Positions 9,101 through 18,030 are shown, counted from the first letter of the stretch. The stretch: DNA of 64,000 bases from Paenibacillus tyrphae (GCF_024158745.1 NZ_JAMZAW010000012.1:124001-188000); one strand, 5' to 3'. Notes: generated from the letters alone by a model not told the origin. Translations and numbers: made by a program.

Positions 9101-9309
9101 ATGTGCCATGCCCGGTATGGACTTATTCCGCGAGCAAGGAGGGAAGCAGCAGGAAGACCGTCGAGAGACTTTCTGAGCGCCTTAAGGGGGCCGACAGTAT
9201 ATTTTGTAGCTTTTTAGCCTTGCCTGTAGCATGGTTTTTTGGCTTTTGATTTTTCGATTTAGATTAGTCATCGCTTTTTTTGCGTAATGGACTAGCGATA
9301 TACGTCGGT

Positions 9310-9338
9310 TTGCCACATGTTACGTCGTTTGGTAAAAT
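9310..9338 (+). promoter_or_regulatory. Sigma-A-type promoter for the deacetylase gene
   Basis: TTGCCA (9310-9315), 17 bases, then TAAAAT (9333-9338). It is about 80 bases upstream of the coding region. Confidence 0.6.
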
Positions 9339-9421
9339 ATATACGAACAATTATTCGTGTTCGATCGATGGATTTCTGACCGTACCAAATGACTCCACGA
9401 CCAACGAAATGGGGAACAGCG

Positions 9422-10594
9422 ATGAACAACAAGACAAAGGCGACTTGGATGCTTGCAGCGGCATTGTCTCTCATGCTTGCAGCTTGCAGCAGTGAGCGCG
9501 CCGCCGAGCCGCCCGCGCCGACCGAGTCGCCGAAACCGGCCGAAACACCTAAGCCGACCGATTCACCGAAAACGGTTGAATCCAAGAAGTCATCCGCTTT
9601 GTCCGGCGATTCTTCGGTTGTCCCGGCCCCGCCGGCGACCTCCGTCAACTCGGAGTCAGCCAAGGACGCGAAAACGGAGAAAGAGACGAAAGAAGCAAAA
9701 GCTAAAGAAACAAAAGAAACGAAAGAAACGAAAACGACGAAGGACAAACCGAACACGTCCGAGCCTGCGGACAAGCAAAGCCAGCTATCCGGCACAGCAG
9801 GAGCTGTCAATGATAACGGCAAAGCGGGCGCATCCGGACCGAAAAATCCGGCCGCAGCCGTCACGGGCGGCAAAACGAAGGAACCACCGGCAGCAGGAAC
9901 TGGAGACCGCAAGGCGCTCTCGTGGTATTACATGAAGAAGCCCAAAGGCCAGGTCCCGAATTTCCCGGCGGAGACGAAAAACTACACGAAAGACATGAAG
10001 GCGCTCTGGGTCGGGACCGGGAAAAAAGTATATTTGACCATCGATACCGGCGGTCCGCTTGGAGATATCGATACGTTGGTCAAGTCGCTGAAGGATAACA
10101 AGGTGAAGGCGAATTTCTTTATCGCGGGCTATAACGTCAAGAAAAATCCCGATTTCATCCGGACGCTTGTGGCTGACGGGCATCTAATCGCCAACCACAC
10201 GATGACGCATACGGATATGAATACGCAAACCGACGAGCAGGTGCGCAAAGAAATCGAAGATTACGAGAAGCTTTATAAAGATGTGACCGGGAAGGACATC
10301 CAGCCGTATTTTCGTTTTCCGTACGGCCGCTATAATATGCACTTATTGAAAATGGTATCCGATATGGGGTACACGTCCGTCTTCTGGTCTACGGCCATGC
10401 GCGACTGGGAGCCCCGCAAGAACGGGGCGGAGGACCCCTACAACGACATCATGAACAATTTGCATGACGGCAACATTATTTTAATGCATCAAGGTTCGCC
10501 GGAAAACATCCAGGCGCTGGATAAAATCATCAAAGCCGTCAAAAAAGCGGGCTACGAGTTTGCGCTGTTAAGCGATATCGAGCCTCCGAAGTAG
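9422..10594 (+). CDS. Lipoprotein polysaccharide deacetylase (NodB/PdaA-like)
   Basis: This is a membrane-anchored carbohydrate esterase 4 protein of 390 residues, probably removing acetyl groups from peptidoglycan. A lipoprotein signal ends in the lipobox LAACSS (Cys about 22). A long Lys/Thr/Glu/Pro-rich tether (about 25-160) precedes the NodB domain (about 200-390). Motif 1 reads YLTIDTGG (Asp208), motif 2 is HTMTH (His259, His263), motif 3 is RFPYGRYN and a late ILMHQ is present. Motif 1 departs from the usual TFDDG: the second, metal-binding Asp is Thr, recalling PdaA-type TFDNG enzymes, so metal binding may differ. The ATG follows GGGGA. The next gene is the racemase gene murI, giving a cell-wall context. 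Confidence 0.88.
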   Translation: MNNKTKATWMLAAALSLMLAACSSERAAEPPAPTESPKPAETPKPTDSPKTVESKKSSALSGDSSVVPAPPATSVNSESAKDAKTEKETKEAKAKETKETKETKTTKDKPNTSEPADKQSQLSGTAGAVNDNGKAGASGPKNPAAAVTGGKTKEPPAAGTGDRKALSWYYMKKPKGQVPNFPAETKNYTKDMKALWVGTGKKVYLTIDTGGPLGDIDTLVKSLKDNKVKANFFIAGYNVKKNPDFIRTLVADGHLIANHTMTHTDMNTQTDEQVRKEIEDYEKLYKDVTGKDIQPYFRFPYGRYNMHLLKMVSDMGYTSVFWSTAMRDWEPRKNGAEDPYNDIMNNLHDGNIILMHQGSPENIQALDKIIKAVKKAGYEFALLSDIEPPK

Positions 10595-10625
10595 TTTTCG
10601 TCCGGCACGCTCCGTTTTGAGCCGT

Positions 10626-10653
10626 GACCCGCCTCAGGGCGGGTTTTATTTTT
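10626..10653 (+). terminator. Rho-independent terminator after the deacetylase gene
   Basis: CCCGCC-TCA-GGGCGGG followed by TTTTATTTTT. Confidence 0.88.
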
Positions 10654-10778
10654 GGCCGGGGTCTGTTAAGATAAAATGATCCGAACGGCGGAACAAGCCG
10701 AACCGGACACCTTTCCTTTTCGCCCTACATACCATAAACCTAGAAGTGAACAGACCAACATAAAGGAAGCGAATAACC

Positions 10779-11588
10779 GTGCAGCAAGCGATAGCCATAT
10801 TGGATTCAGGAGTCGGCGGATTGACGGTGGTCAAAGAGGTCATGCGCCAACTGCCGCAGGAGAAAATCGTTTATTTCGGAGATACCGCCCGGACGCCTTA
10901 CGGACCGAGGCCGGCCGAGGAGGTTACTCGCTTCACGCATCAGATCGTCGATTATTTGCTTCAGTTTCACCCGAAAATGGTGGTCATCGCCTGCAATACG
11001 GCAACGGCCGTCGCCTTGGAGGAGATCCGCGCCAGACTGGCCGTTCCTGTGGTCGGCGTCATTCATCCCGGAGCCCGGGCAGCGATCAAAATGACCCGCA
11101 ACCAGAATATCGGCGTTATCGGAACGATCGGAACGATCCAAAGTAAAGCCTACGAAACGGCGCTGCGTCAAATTTCACCTCACATTGAAGTCGTGAGCCG
11201 GGCCTGTCCTTTGTTCGTGCCTTTGGTCGAGAAGGGCGTATTCCACGGTGAGCAAACCCGGCGGGTCGTCGAGGAATCGCTCAGCGAGCTGAAGGAAACC
11301 CCGATGGATTGCCTGATTCTCGGATGTACGCATTACCCATTCCTTGCGGATACGATTGCTTCGGTCATGGGACCGAATGTTACTTTGATTAACTCGGCGG
11401 AGGAGACCGCGCGGGAAATCAGCACGATCCTGTATCACAAGGGAATGCTGGCGACCTCCAATAAGCTGCCGGTTCATCAGTTTTTTTGCAGCGGAGATCC
11501 GTGGATGTTCAAGATGATTGCGCAAGGATGGCTGAACGAGCAGATCAGGGTAACGCCCGTTGTCTGGCAGGTTCCGAATATTATATAG
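10779..11588 (+). CDS. murI: Glutamate racemase
   Basis: This cytoplasmic, cofactor-independent enzyme converts L- to D-glutamate for peptidoglycan. The 269-residue product carries the substrate-loop motifs ILDSGVGGLTV and FGDTARTPYG at the N-terminus. The two catalytic cysteines are in ACNTATA (Cys72) and GCTHYP (Cys183). The length is typical. The start is GTG, after AAAGGAAG. Bacilli may carry two forms (RacE/YrpC); nothing here separates them. It is followed 69 bases later by a peptidoglycan peptidase gene. Confidence 0.96.
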   Translation: MQQAIAILDSGVGGLTVVKEVMRQLPQEKIVYFGDTARTPYGPRPAEEVTRFTHQIVDYLLQFHPKMVVIACNTATAVALEEIRARLAVPVVGVIHPGARAAIKMTRNQNIGVIGTIGTIQSKAYETALRQISPHIEVVSRACPLFVPLVEKGVFHGEQTRRVVEESLSELKETPMDCLILGCTHYPFLADTIASVMGPNVTLINSAEETAREISTILYHKGMLATSNKLPVHQFFCSGDPWMFKMIAQGWLNEQIRVTPVVWQVPNII

Positions 11589-11657
11589 CTCTCCGGCATA
11601 TGCATTAGCGAACCCCGGGCCTTCGCGTTCGGGCAGTGAGCTGAGGAGGGCTGTCGG

Positions 11658-12860
11658 ATGACATTTCCTTACGTCGTCAGACGCGGAGATACGCTCCATC
11701 GGGTCGCACGACGGTACGGTATGAACGTGACGGCGCTTTATGGGGCAAATCCGCATTTAAAAGAACACAGCTACTTGTATCCCGGCCAAGTTATCCACAT
11801 TCCCGTAAGAACGACGAGCCGCTACGTCATTCAAGCGGGGGATACACTGTGGGATCTGGCCCAACGGTTCAATATTTCGTTGCCGGAGCTCCAGTCGGCC
11901 AACCCTGATGCGGACCCGCGTCGTCTGCGGATCGGACAAACCATTGTGCTTCCCGTAAGCAAAGGCTTGACGATTGTCGAAACGGACGTGGAGTACGATT
12001 ATGCGGAGCTTATGGATGATTTGGACCGGCTGCTGGACACGTATCCTTTTCTGGAAATGACCGTCATCGGTCAATCCGTGCTCGGAAAAGATATTCCGGC
12101 GGTGCGCATCGGCACCGGCCCGCGGGAAGTGCATTATAACGGGGCGTTTCATGCGAACGAATGGATTACGTCGCTGCTGCTGATGAAGTTCATCGAGGAT
12201 TATGCATCGGCCTATGCCGGAAGGAAGCCGCTGCGCAACCGGGATATGACCGCACTATATGAGCAAACCTCGCTGTGGGTCGTGCCTATGGTCAATCCGG
12301 ACGGCGTGGAGCTTGTGCAGCAAGGGGTTACGCCGGAGCATCCTTATTATGAGGAACTGCTCCGGTGGAATTACGATTCGCAGCAGTTTTCCCGCTGGAA
12401 AGCGAACATCCGCGGCGTCGATCTGAACGACCAGTTTCCGGCCCATTGGGAGGCGGAACGCGACAGGCGGGAGGTGCCCGGTCCGGGTCCGCGGGACTAT
12501 GCGGGACCTGCGCCGCTGTCCGAGCCGGAAGCGCAGGCGATGGAGGCGTTCACCTACGGGCATTCGTTTCGCCTAGTGATGGCGTTCCATACGCAGGGCA
12601 GAGAAATTTATTGGAACTACCGGGGGCAGGAGCCGCCGGAAGCCGAAGAAGCGGCACACCGGCTGGCGAAGGCGAGCGGCTATCGGGCCGTCAAGCTGAC
12701 AGGCAGCGATGCCGGCTATAAGGATTGGTTCATTCAGGAGTTCGGCCGCTTAGGGTTCACCATCGAAGCGGGAATCGGCATCAACCCTCTACCGATCGAA
12801 CAGTTCCCGCAAATGTACGACGACGCGATCGGAATCATGCTGGAAGGGTTGAAGCTGTAG
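11658..12860 (+). CDS. LysM-containing M14 peptidase (gamma-D-glutamyl-diamino acid endopeptidase type)
   Basis: This 400-residue zinc peptidase probably cuts stem peptides of peptidoglycan between D-Glu and the diamino acid. Two LysM wall-binding repeats lie at about residues 3-47 and 54-98 (YVVRRGDTLHRVARRYG and YVIQAGDTLWDLAQRF). The carboxypeptidase-A fold covers about 110-400, with zinc ligands His165 and Glu168 (FHANEW) and His311 (AFHTQG) and catalytic Glu370 (TIEAG). There is no signal peptide, as in the Bacillus sphaericus spore endopeptidase I, suggesting release by lysis or action in the mother cell. GAGGAGGG precedes the ATG. It may be co-transcribed with murI. Confidence 0.93.
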   Translation: MTFPYVVRRGDTLHRVARRYGMNVTALYGANPHLKEHSYLYPGQVIHIPVRTTSRYVIQAGDTLWDLAQRFNISLPELQSANPDADPRRLRIGQTIVLPVSKGLTIVETDVEYDYAELMDDLDRLLDTYPFLEMTVIGQSVLGKDIPAVRIGTGPREVHYNGAFHANEWITSLLLMKFIEDYASAYAGRKPLRNRDMTALYEQTSLWVVPMVNPDGVELVQQGVTPEHPYYEELLRWNYDSQQFSRWKANIRGVDLNDQFPAHWEAERDRREVPGPGPRDYAGPAPLSEPEAQAMEAFTYGHSFRLVMAFHTQGREIYWNYRGQEPPEAEEAAHRLAKASGYRAVKLTGSDAGYKDWFIQEFGRLGFTIEAGIGINPLPIEQFPQMYDDAIGIMLEGLKL

Positions 12861-12880
12861 AGGCTGCTCCGGCACAGTCA

Positions 12881-12936
12881 AAAAAGAAGTGCTTCCGCGA
12901 AGGTCCAGTGATCCGTGGCGGAAGCACTTCTTTTTC
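12881..12936. terminator. Bidirectional terminator
   Basis: AAGAAGTGCTTCCGC pairs perfectly with GCGGAAGCACTTCTT, with A-rich and T-rich flanks on either side, so it can serve the M14 gene (+) and the convergent DJ-1/PfpI gene (-). Confidence 0.9.
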
Positions 12937-12939
12937 ACT

Positions 12940-13497
12940 TTACTTCAAAAGCTTCAAAAATTCGCGCATGAATCCCGGCAGATCGGGCCAGGCATGCCCG
13001 GTGACGAGCTTTCCGTCCACATGAAGCGTGTCCGGGCCATAGGTGGCGCCGAGGCGCTCGATATCGGGGCGGCAAGCTGTATACGCGGTCATGGTGCGGC
13101 CCTTGAAATAGCCGTAGTCCGGAAGCGAGGCGAACACCTGAGCCGCATGACATATGGCTCCAACCGGCTTGTCGGCTTCCAGAAAATGAGTGATGATGCG
13201 GGGGACATTGGCATCGGAACGGATGTATTCCGGCGCCCGGCCACCCGGTATGATCAGCCCGTCATATTTGGACGGGTCCACTTCCGCAAAGGCAATATGA
13301 GACGGAAGCCGGTGACCGAGCTTCTCCGTATAGGTCTCCCAACCTTCGACGAAATCGTGCACGACGGTGTGAAGCGTCTTCTTCACAGGCGAGGCGATGA
13401 CCGCTTCGTACCCTTCCTCCAACAGCCGGTAGTACGGGTAATACACCTCCAATACTTCAACCGCGTCTCCTGTCAGTACAAGTATTTTCTTGGACAT
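12940..13497 (-). CDS. DJ-1/PfpI family protein (class I glutamine amidotransferase-like)
   Basis: This 185-residue cytoplasmic protein belongs to the DJ-1/PfpI superfamily, which includes proteases, chaperone/deglycase proteins and hydratases. It shows the Rossmann-like start KKILVLTGDAVEVLE, the PGGRAPEY loop and the nucleophile-elbow Cys in GAICHAAQ. The ATG at 13497 follows AAGGAGTG with ideal spacing, in preference to an in-frame start 11 codons upstream. The exact activity cannot be told from sequence. It stands alone and converges on the M14 gene. Confidence 0.88.
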   Translation of the reverse strand: MSKKILVLTGDAVEVLEVYYPYYRLLEEGYEAVIASPVKKTLHTVVHDFVEGWETYTEKLGHRLPSHIAFAEVDPSKYDGLIIPGGRAPEYIRSDANVPRIITHFLEADKPVGAICHAAQVFASLPDYGYFKGRTMTAYTACRPDIERLGATYGPDTLHVDGKLVTGHAWPDLPGFMREFLKLLK

Positions 13498-13668
13498 GGT
13501 ATCACTCCTTGGTAAAGGTTGGAATGTCACTCTCTCATTATGCTGGATGGGGGAAAAGCTGTAAACGGGTTGAAATTGTCGGGATTTGTCGAATCATTTC
13601 AGGATTGACGAAAGATGGTGTATACTGGAGTGAGAGGCCATTCGTACAAGGAAAGGGGACGATTCGTC

Positions 13669-13905
13669 ATGTGGAAGCGATTGTGGTCACTGCGGCATTG
13701 GGGTCATGTATTCCGCCGAATTCTCCCGCTGCTGCGCTCGCCCAAAGTGCCGATAGGGGAAAAGCTGCTGTTCTTCGTCCCTGCGCTCGTGTATTGGATT
13801 ATGCCCGATGCGCTGCCATTGATTCCGCTGGACGATATCGCCGTTACGATGCTGCTCATGAACTGGTTCACCGACCGGGCAGAGCGCAAATACGGCGCCA
13901 CCTAA
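13669..13905 (+). CDS. Small membrane protein, DUF1232/YkvA-like
   Basis: This is a 78-residue protein with a basic N-terminus and one or two hydrophobic segments around ALVYWIMPDALPLIPLDDIAVT. That pattern (hydrophobic, Pro-Asp, Leu-Pro, Asp-Asp) resembles the DUF1232 core. The ATG follows AAAGGGGA. The function is unknown. A terminator follows directly and it is convergent with the AI-2E-like transporter gene. Confidence 0.6.
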   Translation: MWKRLWSLRHWGHVFRRILPLLRSPKVPIGEKLLFFVPALVYWIMPDALPLIPLDDIAVTMLLMNWFTDRAERKYGAT

Positions 13906-13922
13906 ACCATAATCAATACAAC

Positions 13923-13950
13923 AAAGAGCTGCCCGCCGGCAGCTCTTTTC
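13923..13950. terminator. Terminator between convergent genes
   Basis: AAGAGCTGCC-CGCC-GGCAGCTCTTTT; the A/T-rich flanks allow use from both sides. Confidence 0.88.
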
Positions 13951-13966
13951 TTCTCTATAGACGCCG

Positions 13967-15076
13967 CTATTTGCTCTTCGGAAGCTCCGGCTCGTACTCC
14001 TCCGCCGGCATGCGGATCCATTTCTTCAAGTAGCCTTGCTCGTACAGCGCTTTGATCAGGATGATGAGAATCGGCGATAAAATCAGTCCGGCCACGCCGA
14101 ACAGAGACAGCGACACGATCATGAAGGAAAGCATCGTAAAAGCGGACACCCCGAGCGAGTCGCCCGTAATTTTCGGCTCCAGGATTTGTCTGGCGGAGAT
14201 TACGACCGCGAGCAGGACGGAGAGCCAGATGGCCAGCGTCGTTTGGCCGACCACGAACAGGTAGATAATCCACGGAATGAACAGCGTCGAGACGCCGAGC
14301 AGCGGCAGCACGTCGAAGATGGCGGACAGCAGCGCGATGGAAAACGCATTTTTGATATTCATGACGAGCAGCGCGATGAAGATGACGGCAAACGTCACGC
14401 TAATCAGCTTGGCCTGCGCCTTGATATAGGTGACGATGCCGATCAGCACGTTTTCGCGGAGAAAGTGGAACGCTTTCTTGAACGTGTTGGGCGTCTTGTC
14501 CTCCGCGATCCGCTTCCAAGATTCGATCTCGATGCTTAGAAAATAGGCGAGAATGATCGCAATGACGAAGTTCACCACGAAAGCCGAAAAGGACGTAAGG
14601 ACCGTAAACGTGCTGGTCAGGAACGAGCGGGCGATTTCGGTCGCTTTTTTCGCGATTTCCGCCGAATATTCCTTCGCTTTATTCACGATCTCTGCCGTCG
14701 GCAGCGTGCCGAAGCGGTCTTGCAGTGTGTCCGTCTGCTTGGCGATTTCCTGTGTCAGCACCGCGGCATATTCGGGCAACTTGTCTTTCAGGTTGACGAT
14801 CTGGCTCGTGAAGATGACTCCGGCGCCGGTAATCGCTCCCAGAATGATGAGCACGAAAATGATGGTCGAAATCGCGGAAGCGATCGCCTTCTTGATGCCC
14901 CTGCGGTGCAGGAAGCGCGCGAACGGCTCGATGATCATGTAAACGATAAACGCCAGGAAGATCGGGGTCGCAATGCGGTACAGGTAACTGAAGACGAACA
15001 TGAACAGGTACACGGTAATCACAAGCAAAGCGATGTCGAAGATCGTTTTGTAATATTTGCGGTAAAAAGAAATCAT
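13967..15076 (-). CDS. AI-2E family transporter (YtvI/PerM-like)
   Basis: This is a 369-residue polytopic membrane protein with about seven to eight segments. A cluster of helices lies at 14-100, a charged central extracytoplasmic segment at about 90-150 and a hydrophobic C-terminal half (for example LLSAIFDVLPLLGVSTLFIPWIIYLF). The DVLPLLG and late ILEPKITGDSLGVSAF motifs are typical of this family. Members export diverse small molecules, and Bacillus YtvI is sporulation-linked. The substrate is unknown. It lies downstream of the HxlR regulator gene (22-base gap), which suggests a shared transcript. Confidence 0.88.
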   Translation of the reverse strand: MISFYRKYYKTIFDIALLVITVYLFMFVFSYLYRIATPIFLAFIVYMIIEPFARFLHRRGIKKAIASAISTIIFVLIILGAITGAGVIFTSQIVNLKDKLPEYAAVLTQEIAKQTDTLQDRFGTLPTAEIVNKAKEYSAEIAKKATEIARSFLTSTFTVLTSFSAFVVNFVIAIILAYFLSIEIESWKRIAEDKTPNTFKKAFHFLRENVLIGIVTYIKAQAKLISVTFAVIFIALLVMNIKNAFSIALLSAIFDVLPLLGVSTLFIPWIIYLFVVGQTTLAIWLSVLLAVVISARQILEPKITGDSLGVSAFTMLSFMIVSLSLFGVAGLILSPILIILIKALYEQGYLKKWIRMPAEEYEPELPKSK

Positions 15077-15098
15077 AGGTCACCTCGGAATCTCAGGG

Positions 15099-15458
15099 TC
15101 AGCACCATTTGGCCGCCCACAGCTTCATTTCTTTTAACATTCGGTGCAAATCCTCGCCTTTGGGCGTCAGCGTGTATTCGACCGTAACGGGGACGGTCGG
15201 ATAAGCCGTCCGCTCGAGCACGCCGTTTTCCTCCAAGTGGCGCAAGGTATCCGTCAGCGATTTGGGGCTGATGGTTGAAATGTTGCGCTGCAGCTCGCCA
15301 AACCGTTTCGTTCCTCCGAAAAGCTCCCGCAGAACGAGAAACGACCATTTGCCGCCGATCACGTCAAGCGCTTTTTCGATCGAGCACTCGATATGAACCG
15401 GCTGCTTGGGGACATAATTGCCGGGGTGCCGGTTTTGTTTGCTTTCCGTCAATGACAT
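15099..15458 (-). CDS. HxlR-family transcriptional regulator
   Basis: This is a 119-residue winged-helix regulator. The signature CSIEKALDVIGGKWSFLVLRELF begins at about residue 25, followed by the recognition region RFGELQRNISTISPKSLTDTLRHLEENGVLERTAYP and the wing VEYTLTPKGEDL. The conserved N-terminal Cys often senses aldehydes or oxidants in HxlR proteins. ATG at 15458 has AGGAG 8 bases upstream and is preferred to an in-frame ATG 13 codons earlier. The following transporter gene is a likely target or co-transcribed gene. Confidence 0.92.
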   Translation of the reverse strand: MSLTESKQNRHPGNYVPKQPVHIECSIEKALDVIGGKWSFLVLRELFGGTKRFGELQRNISTISPKSLTDTLRHLEENGVLERTAYPTVPVTVEYTLTPKGEDLHRMLKEMKLWAAKWC

Positions 15459-15628
15459 CTCGCAGTCTCCTCGCTTTCCATTCGTGCGTGAGTTCATATA
15501 CCTGTAATCATATCAGAAAGGGGCGGCTTCTTACCAGCATTTGTGAACCGGCTGCGGAAGGTTGCTTTCGTTCCCGGGTTTATATACAATAAGGGGAAAA
15601 TGCTTATTAGTGGGAGATGTGCCTGAAC

Positions 15629-15931
15629 ATGAAATGCAAAATTTCGCGCAATGCCGCCAAAGTGCTTTTGGCTGAGATGGAACAAGAGGAAAACAAAGAA
15701 TTGAAGCTTCGCGTATATGTAACGCACAAGCACGGCGATCATGCGCACTACGGGCTCGGAATGGACACACCTACGGAAAATGACGTGGTCGTGACCACCG
15801 ACAGCGGGATCGACGTTATTTTGCAGAAGGACGAGCCGCTGCTGGACGGCGTGCGCGTCGACTACTTCTATTTGCCGGAGGAAGGCTTTGCGGTCACCAA
15901 TCCGAGCAAAGGCAACCACGGCGACCATTAA
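15629..15931 (+). CDS. HesB/IscA-like domain protein (YneR type)
   Basis: This small protein of about 100 residues has the HesB-like start (KISRNAAKVLLAEM), a beta-rich centre (RVYVTHKHGDHAHYGLGMDTP) and the ending DYFYLPEEGFAVTNPS. The conserved cysteines of true IscA carriers are absent, as in the Bacillus YneR subgroup, so iron-sulfur carriage is doubtful. The C-terminus is His/Gly-rich. The start could be the ATG at 15617 or 15629; GGGAG is too close to the first. A DUF1450 gene follows after 36 bases. Confidence 0.75.
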   Translation: MKCKISRNAAKVLLAEMEQEENKELKLRVYVTHKHGDHAHYGLGMDTPTENDVVVTTDSGIDVILQKDEPLLDGVRVDYFYLPEEGFAVTNPSKGNHGDH

Positions 15932-15967
15932 TCGGCCGCCCGGATGCCTCAGAAAGGATAACTCCGC

Positions 15968-16195
15968 ATGGCCAACGATATTCGCGTCTGCGACAAATGC
16001 AAGCATATGAAAATGAAAACCGCGCTGCCGAAGCTGCAGAAGCTGGCGCCTGACGCCGACATCAAAGTCGGCTGCAAGTCCTATTGCGGTCCGTGCTCGC
16101 GGTTTGCCTTCATTTATATTAACGGCCGGTACGTGACCGGCGCAACGGAAGACGAAGCGATCGAGAAAGCAAGCAAGTATATTAAGAAGAAATGA
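15968..16195 (+). CDS. DUF1450 family protein (YuzB-like)
   Basis: This is a 75-residue Cys-rich protein with a thioredoxin-like layout. CDKCKHMK near the N-terminus and GCKSYCGPCSRFAFIYINGRYVTG in the middle are the family hallmarks. The function is unknown; family members are conserved through Bacillales. It probably forms an operon with the HesB-like gene, which hints at metal or redox work. A strong terminator follows. Confidence 0.88.
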   Translation: MANDIRVCDKCKHMKMKTALPKLQKLAPDADIKVGCKSYCGPCSRFAFIYINGRYVTGATEDEAIEKASKYIKKK

Positions 16196-16204
16196 TGGAC
16201 GAAC

Positions 16205-16239
16205 CTCCTGGCGCAGTTTGCGGCCGGGAGTTTTTTTTA
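16205..16239 (+). terminator. Rho-independent terminator after the DUF1450 gene
   Basis: CTCCTGGC pairs with GCCGGGAG (one G-T pair) around a loop, followed by eight T residues. Confidence 0.88.
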
Positions 16240-16355
16240 TGGCTGCAAGGCTTTACAAAATCTTCATATGCCCTTTACATCGTCGAAACAATCGGCAACT
16301 ATGCTAAGAAAAGTGAGTCCAAGAACCTAGTTTGATTCGCCGGAGGGGTATCGTC

Positions 16356-17846
16356 ATGATGAAACGTTGGTTGAAAAAGAGAAAATGGCTGGTCCTGTCG
16401 CTCGCCGCAATGACGCTCATGGGAGCGCAGACCGCAGCAGCCGCAGAAGGCGGCATGGAAGCGATCGGCACGAAGTTCGGCATTTGGTCGGGCGGTAAAG
16501 AAGTGAAGACGGACAAGGCTCCCGTCCTGATCGACGGCAGTACCTATGTCCCGCTGCGCGCACTGGGAGAAGCGCTGGGCAAGCAGGTGGAATGGAACGA
16601 ATGGACGCAGTCGATCCGGCTGAAGGAGATGCCGAAGGTTGCAGCCGTACACGAATGGAAAAATCCGGGGACGCTGGTAGGCAACTTGAAAGAGGGCGGC
16701 TTCTCGGGGCTGATCCATCTGCCGGGCGACCCGGCCGACGTGTTCTATACGCTGGCTGACCGTGGGCCGAACGGCGAGTTCGGCAAGGACAAGCTGCGCA
16801 CGTTCCCGAACGAGGCGTACGTGCCGCGCATCTACAAGATTAAAGCGGCCGGCGGAACGATCGAAGTGCTCGAAACGATCAAGCTGCATTTGCCGGCCGG
16901 GAAAACCGACAAGTTCAGCAAGACGGCGGAGCTCACCGGTCTGCCGAACATGGAAGGCAGCGACGAAGTTCCGTACGACGGCAGCGGCACGAAGAAGCTG
17001 GCTTACGATCCGGACGGGCTGGACCTTGAAGGCATCGCCTATAACCCGGTGGACGATACGTTCTGGTTATCGGACGAGTACCGTCCTTCCGTGCTGCAGG
17101 TGAAACGCGACGGTACGGTTGTCGGACGGTACGTGCCGCAGGGAGCGAAGGAGCAATTGGTTGCGGCGGGCGCGCAAACGGAGATTTATGACATTTTGCC
17201 GGCGGTGTACGCGAAACGGATTCCGAACCGCGGCTTCGAAGGCGTCACGATTTCGCCGGACGGCAAATATTTGTACGCTTCGATCCAGAGCCCGATGGCG
17301 GTTCCGGATAAAAAGACGGGCGAAGCGTCCCGCAATATGCGCATCTTGAAGATGGATTTGGCCGCCAAAAAAGTCGTCGGCGAATATTTGTACATCGCGG
17401 AGAACGCCGATTCGTTCATGAATGTGAAGCAGAAGGACGTCGTCATCAGCGACTTATCCGCCTTGAGCACCGATGTGCTGCTGGTGGACGAGCGCGATAA
17501 AAACAGCGGCAAGGAAGCGCAAATTAAGCGCATTTACCGGGCGGACTTCTCGGCGGCAACCAATCTGCTCGGCACAGAGCACAGCGACAATCTGGAGAAG
17601 CTGACGCTGGCGCAAATCAAGGAAAAAGGCATCGTGCCGGCCGGCAAGGAGCTGATCGTGGACGTGGCGAAGCTGGGTTACCCGCACGAGAAGCTGGAAG
17701 GGCTTGCGGTAGTGGACAAGCATACGATCGCCGTTGTAAACGACAACGATTTCGGCGTGGACGGCTACGACGACCAAGGCCAGCTGAAGGTGAACGGCAA
17801 CCCGACGCAAATGTACCTCATCCAGGTCGGCGAAGAATTAAAATAA
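16356..17846 (+). CDS. Exported phytase-like esterase domain protein with stalk domain
   Basis: This is a secreted protein of 496 residues. A basic N-terminus and signal peptide (cleavage near MGAQTAAAAEG) precede a copper-amine-oxidase-N-like stalk domain (about 45-88; STYVPLRALGEALGKQVEW) and a large beta-propeller region. The propeller shows the 'esterase-like activity of phytase' repeats: LEGIAYNPVDDTFWLSDEY, RGFEGVTISPDGKYLYAS and LEGLAVVDKHTIAVVNDNDF. Substrates of this family are mostly unknown, so phosphate release is only a possibility. GGAGGGG lies before the ATG at 16356. It is a single-gene unit with its own terminator. Confidence 0.9.
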   Translation: MMKRWLKKRKWLVLSLAAMTLMGAQTAAAAEGGMEAIGTKFGIWSGGKEVKTDKAPVLIDGSTYVPLRALGEALGKQVEWNEWTQSIRLKEMPKVAAVHEWKNPGTLVGNLKEGGFSGLIHLPGDPADVFYTLADRGPNGEFGKDKLRTFPNEAYVPRIYKIKAAGGTIEVLETIKLHLPAGKTDKFSKTAELTGLPNMEGSDEVPYDGSGTKKLAYDPDGLDLEGIAYNPVDDTFWLSDEYRPSVLQVKRDGTVVGRYVPQGAKEQLVAAGAQTEIYDILPAVYAKRIPNRGFEGVTISPDGKYLYASIQSPMAVPDKKTGEASRNMRILKMDLAAKKVVGEYLYIAENADSFMNVKQKDVVISDLSALSTDVLLVDERDKNSGKEAQIKRIYRADFSAATNLLGTEHSDNLEKLTLAQIKEKGIVPAGKELIVDVAKLGYPHEKLEGLAVVDKHTIAVVNDNDFGVDGYDDQGQLKVNGNPTQMYLIQVGEELK

Positions 17847-17860
17847 AATCGTCAGTGCAG

Positions 17861-17892
17861 AAAGAGCTCGTCCAGGCGGACGGGCTCTTTTT
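17861..17892 (+). terminator. Rho-independent terminator
   Basis: AAAGAGCTCGTCC pairs with GGACGGGCTCTTT and is followed by T residues. Confidence 0.88.
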
Positions 17893-18030
17893 CGTCACGC
17901 CATTATTTTTTGCCGAATGTCTGGGCAGGCTCGACCAATTGCTGTATAATGAAATCCTGTTTCATTCCATGGCTAATTTTACCGAAGGTTAAATATACCG
18001 GGGGTTACACACGGAGAGAAGGTCGGTACG

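Noticed and set aside
9005..9217. A plus-strand frame overlapping the right arm of repeat copy 1
   Set aside because: It spans the repeat arm and the following terminator and has no ribosome-binding site or recognisable product.
9343..9363. CGAAC and GTTCG half-sites near the deacetylase promoter, like a LexA box
   Set aside because: The spacing between half-sites is ten bases, whereas the Bacillus LexA box has four, and the gene is not an SOS type.
9660..9760. Repetitive AAAG/ACG-rich stretch resembling a tandem repeat array
   Set aside because: It encodes the Lys/Thr/Glu-rich linker of the lipoprotein deacetylase. The repetition reflects protein composition, not a DNA repeat element.
12881..12936. 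A long perfect inverted repeat that might be a mobile-element end
   Set aside because: It is a single stem-loop with A/T-rich flanks between convergent genes, which is fully explained as a bidirectional terminator.
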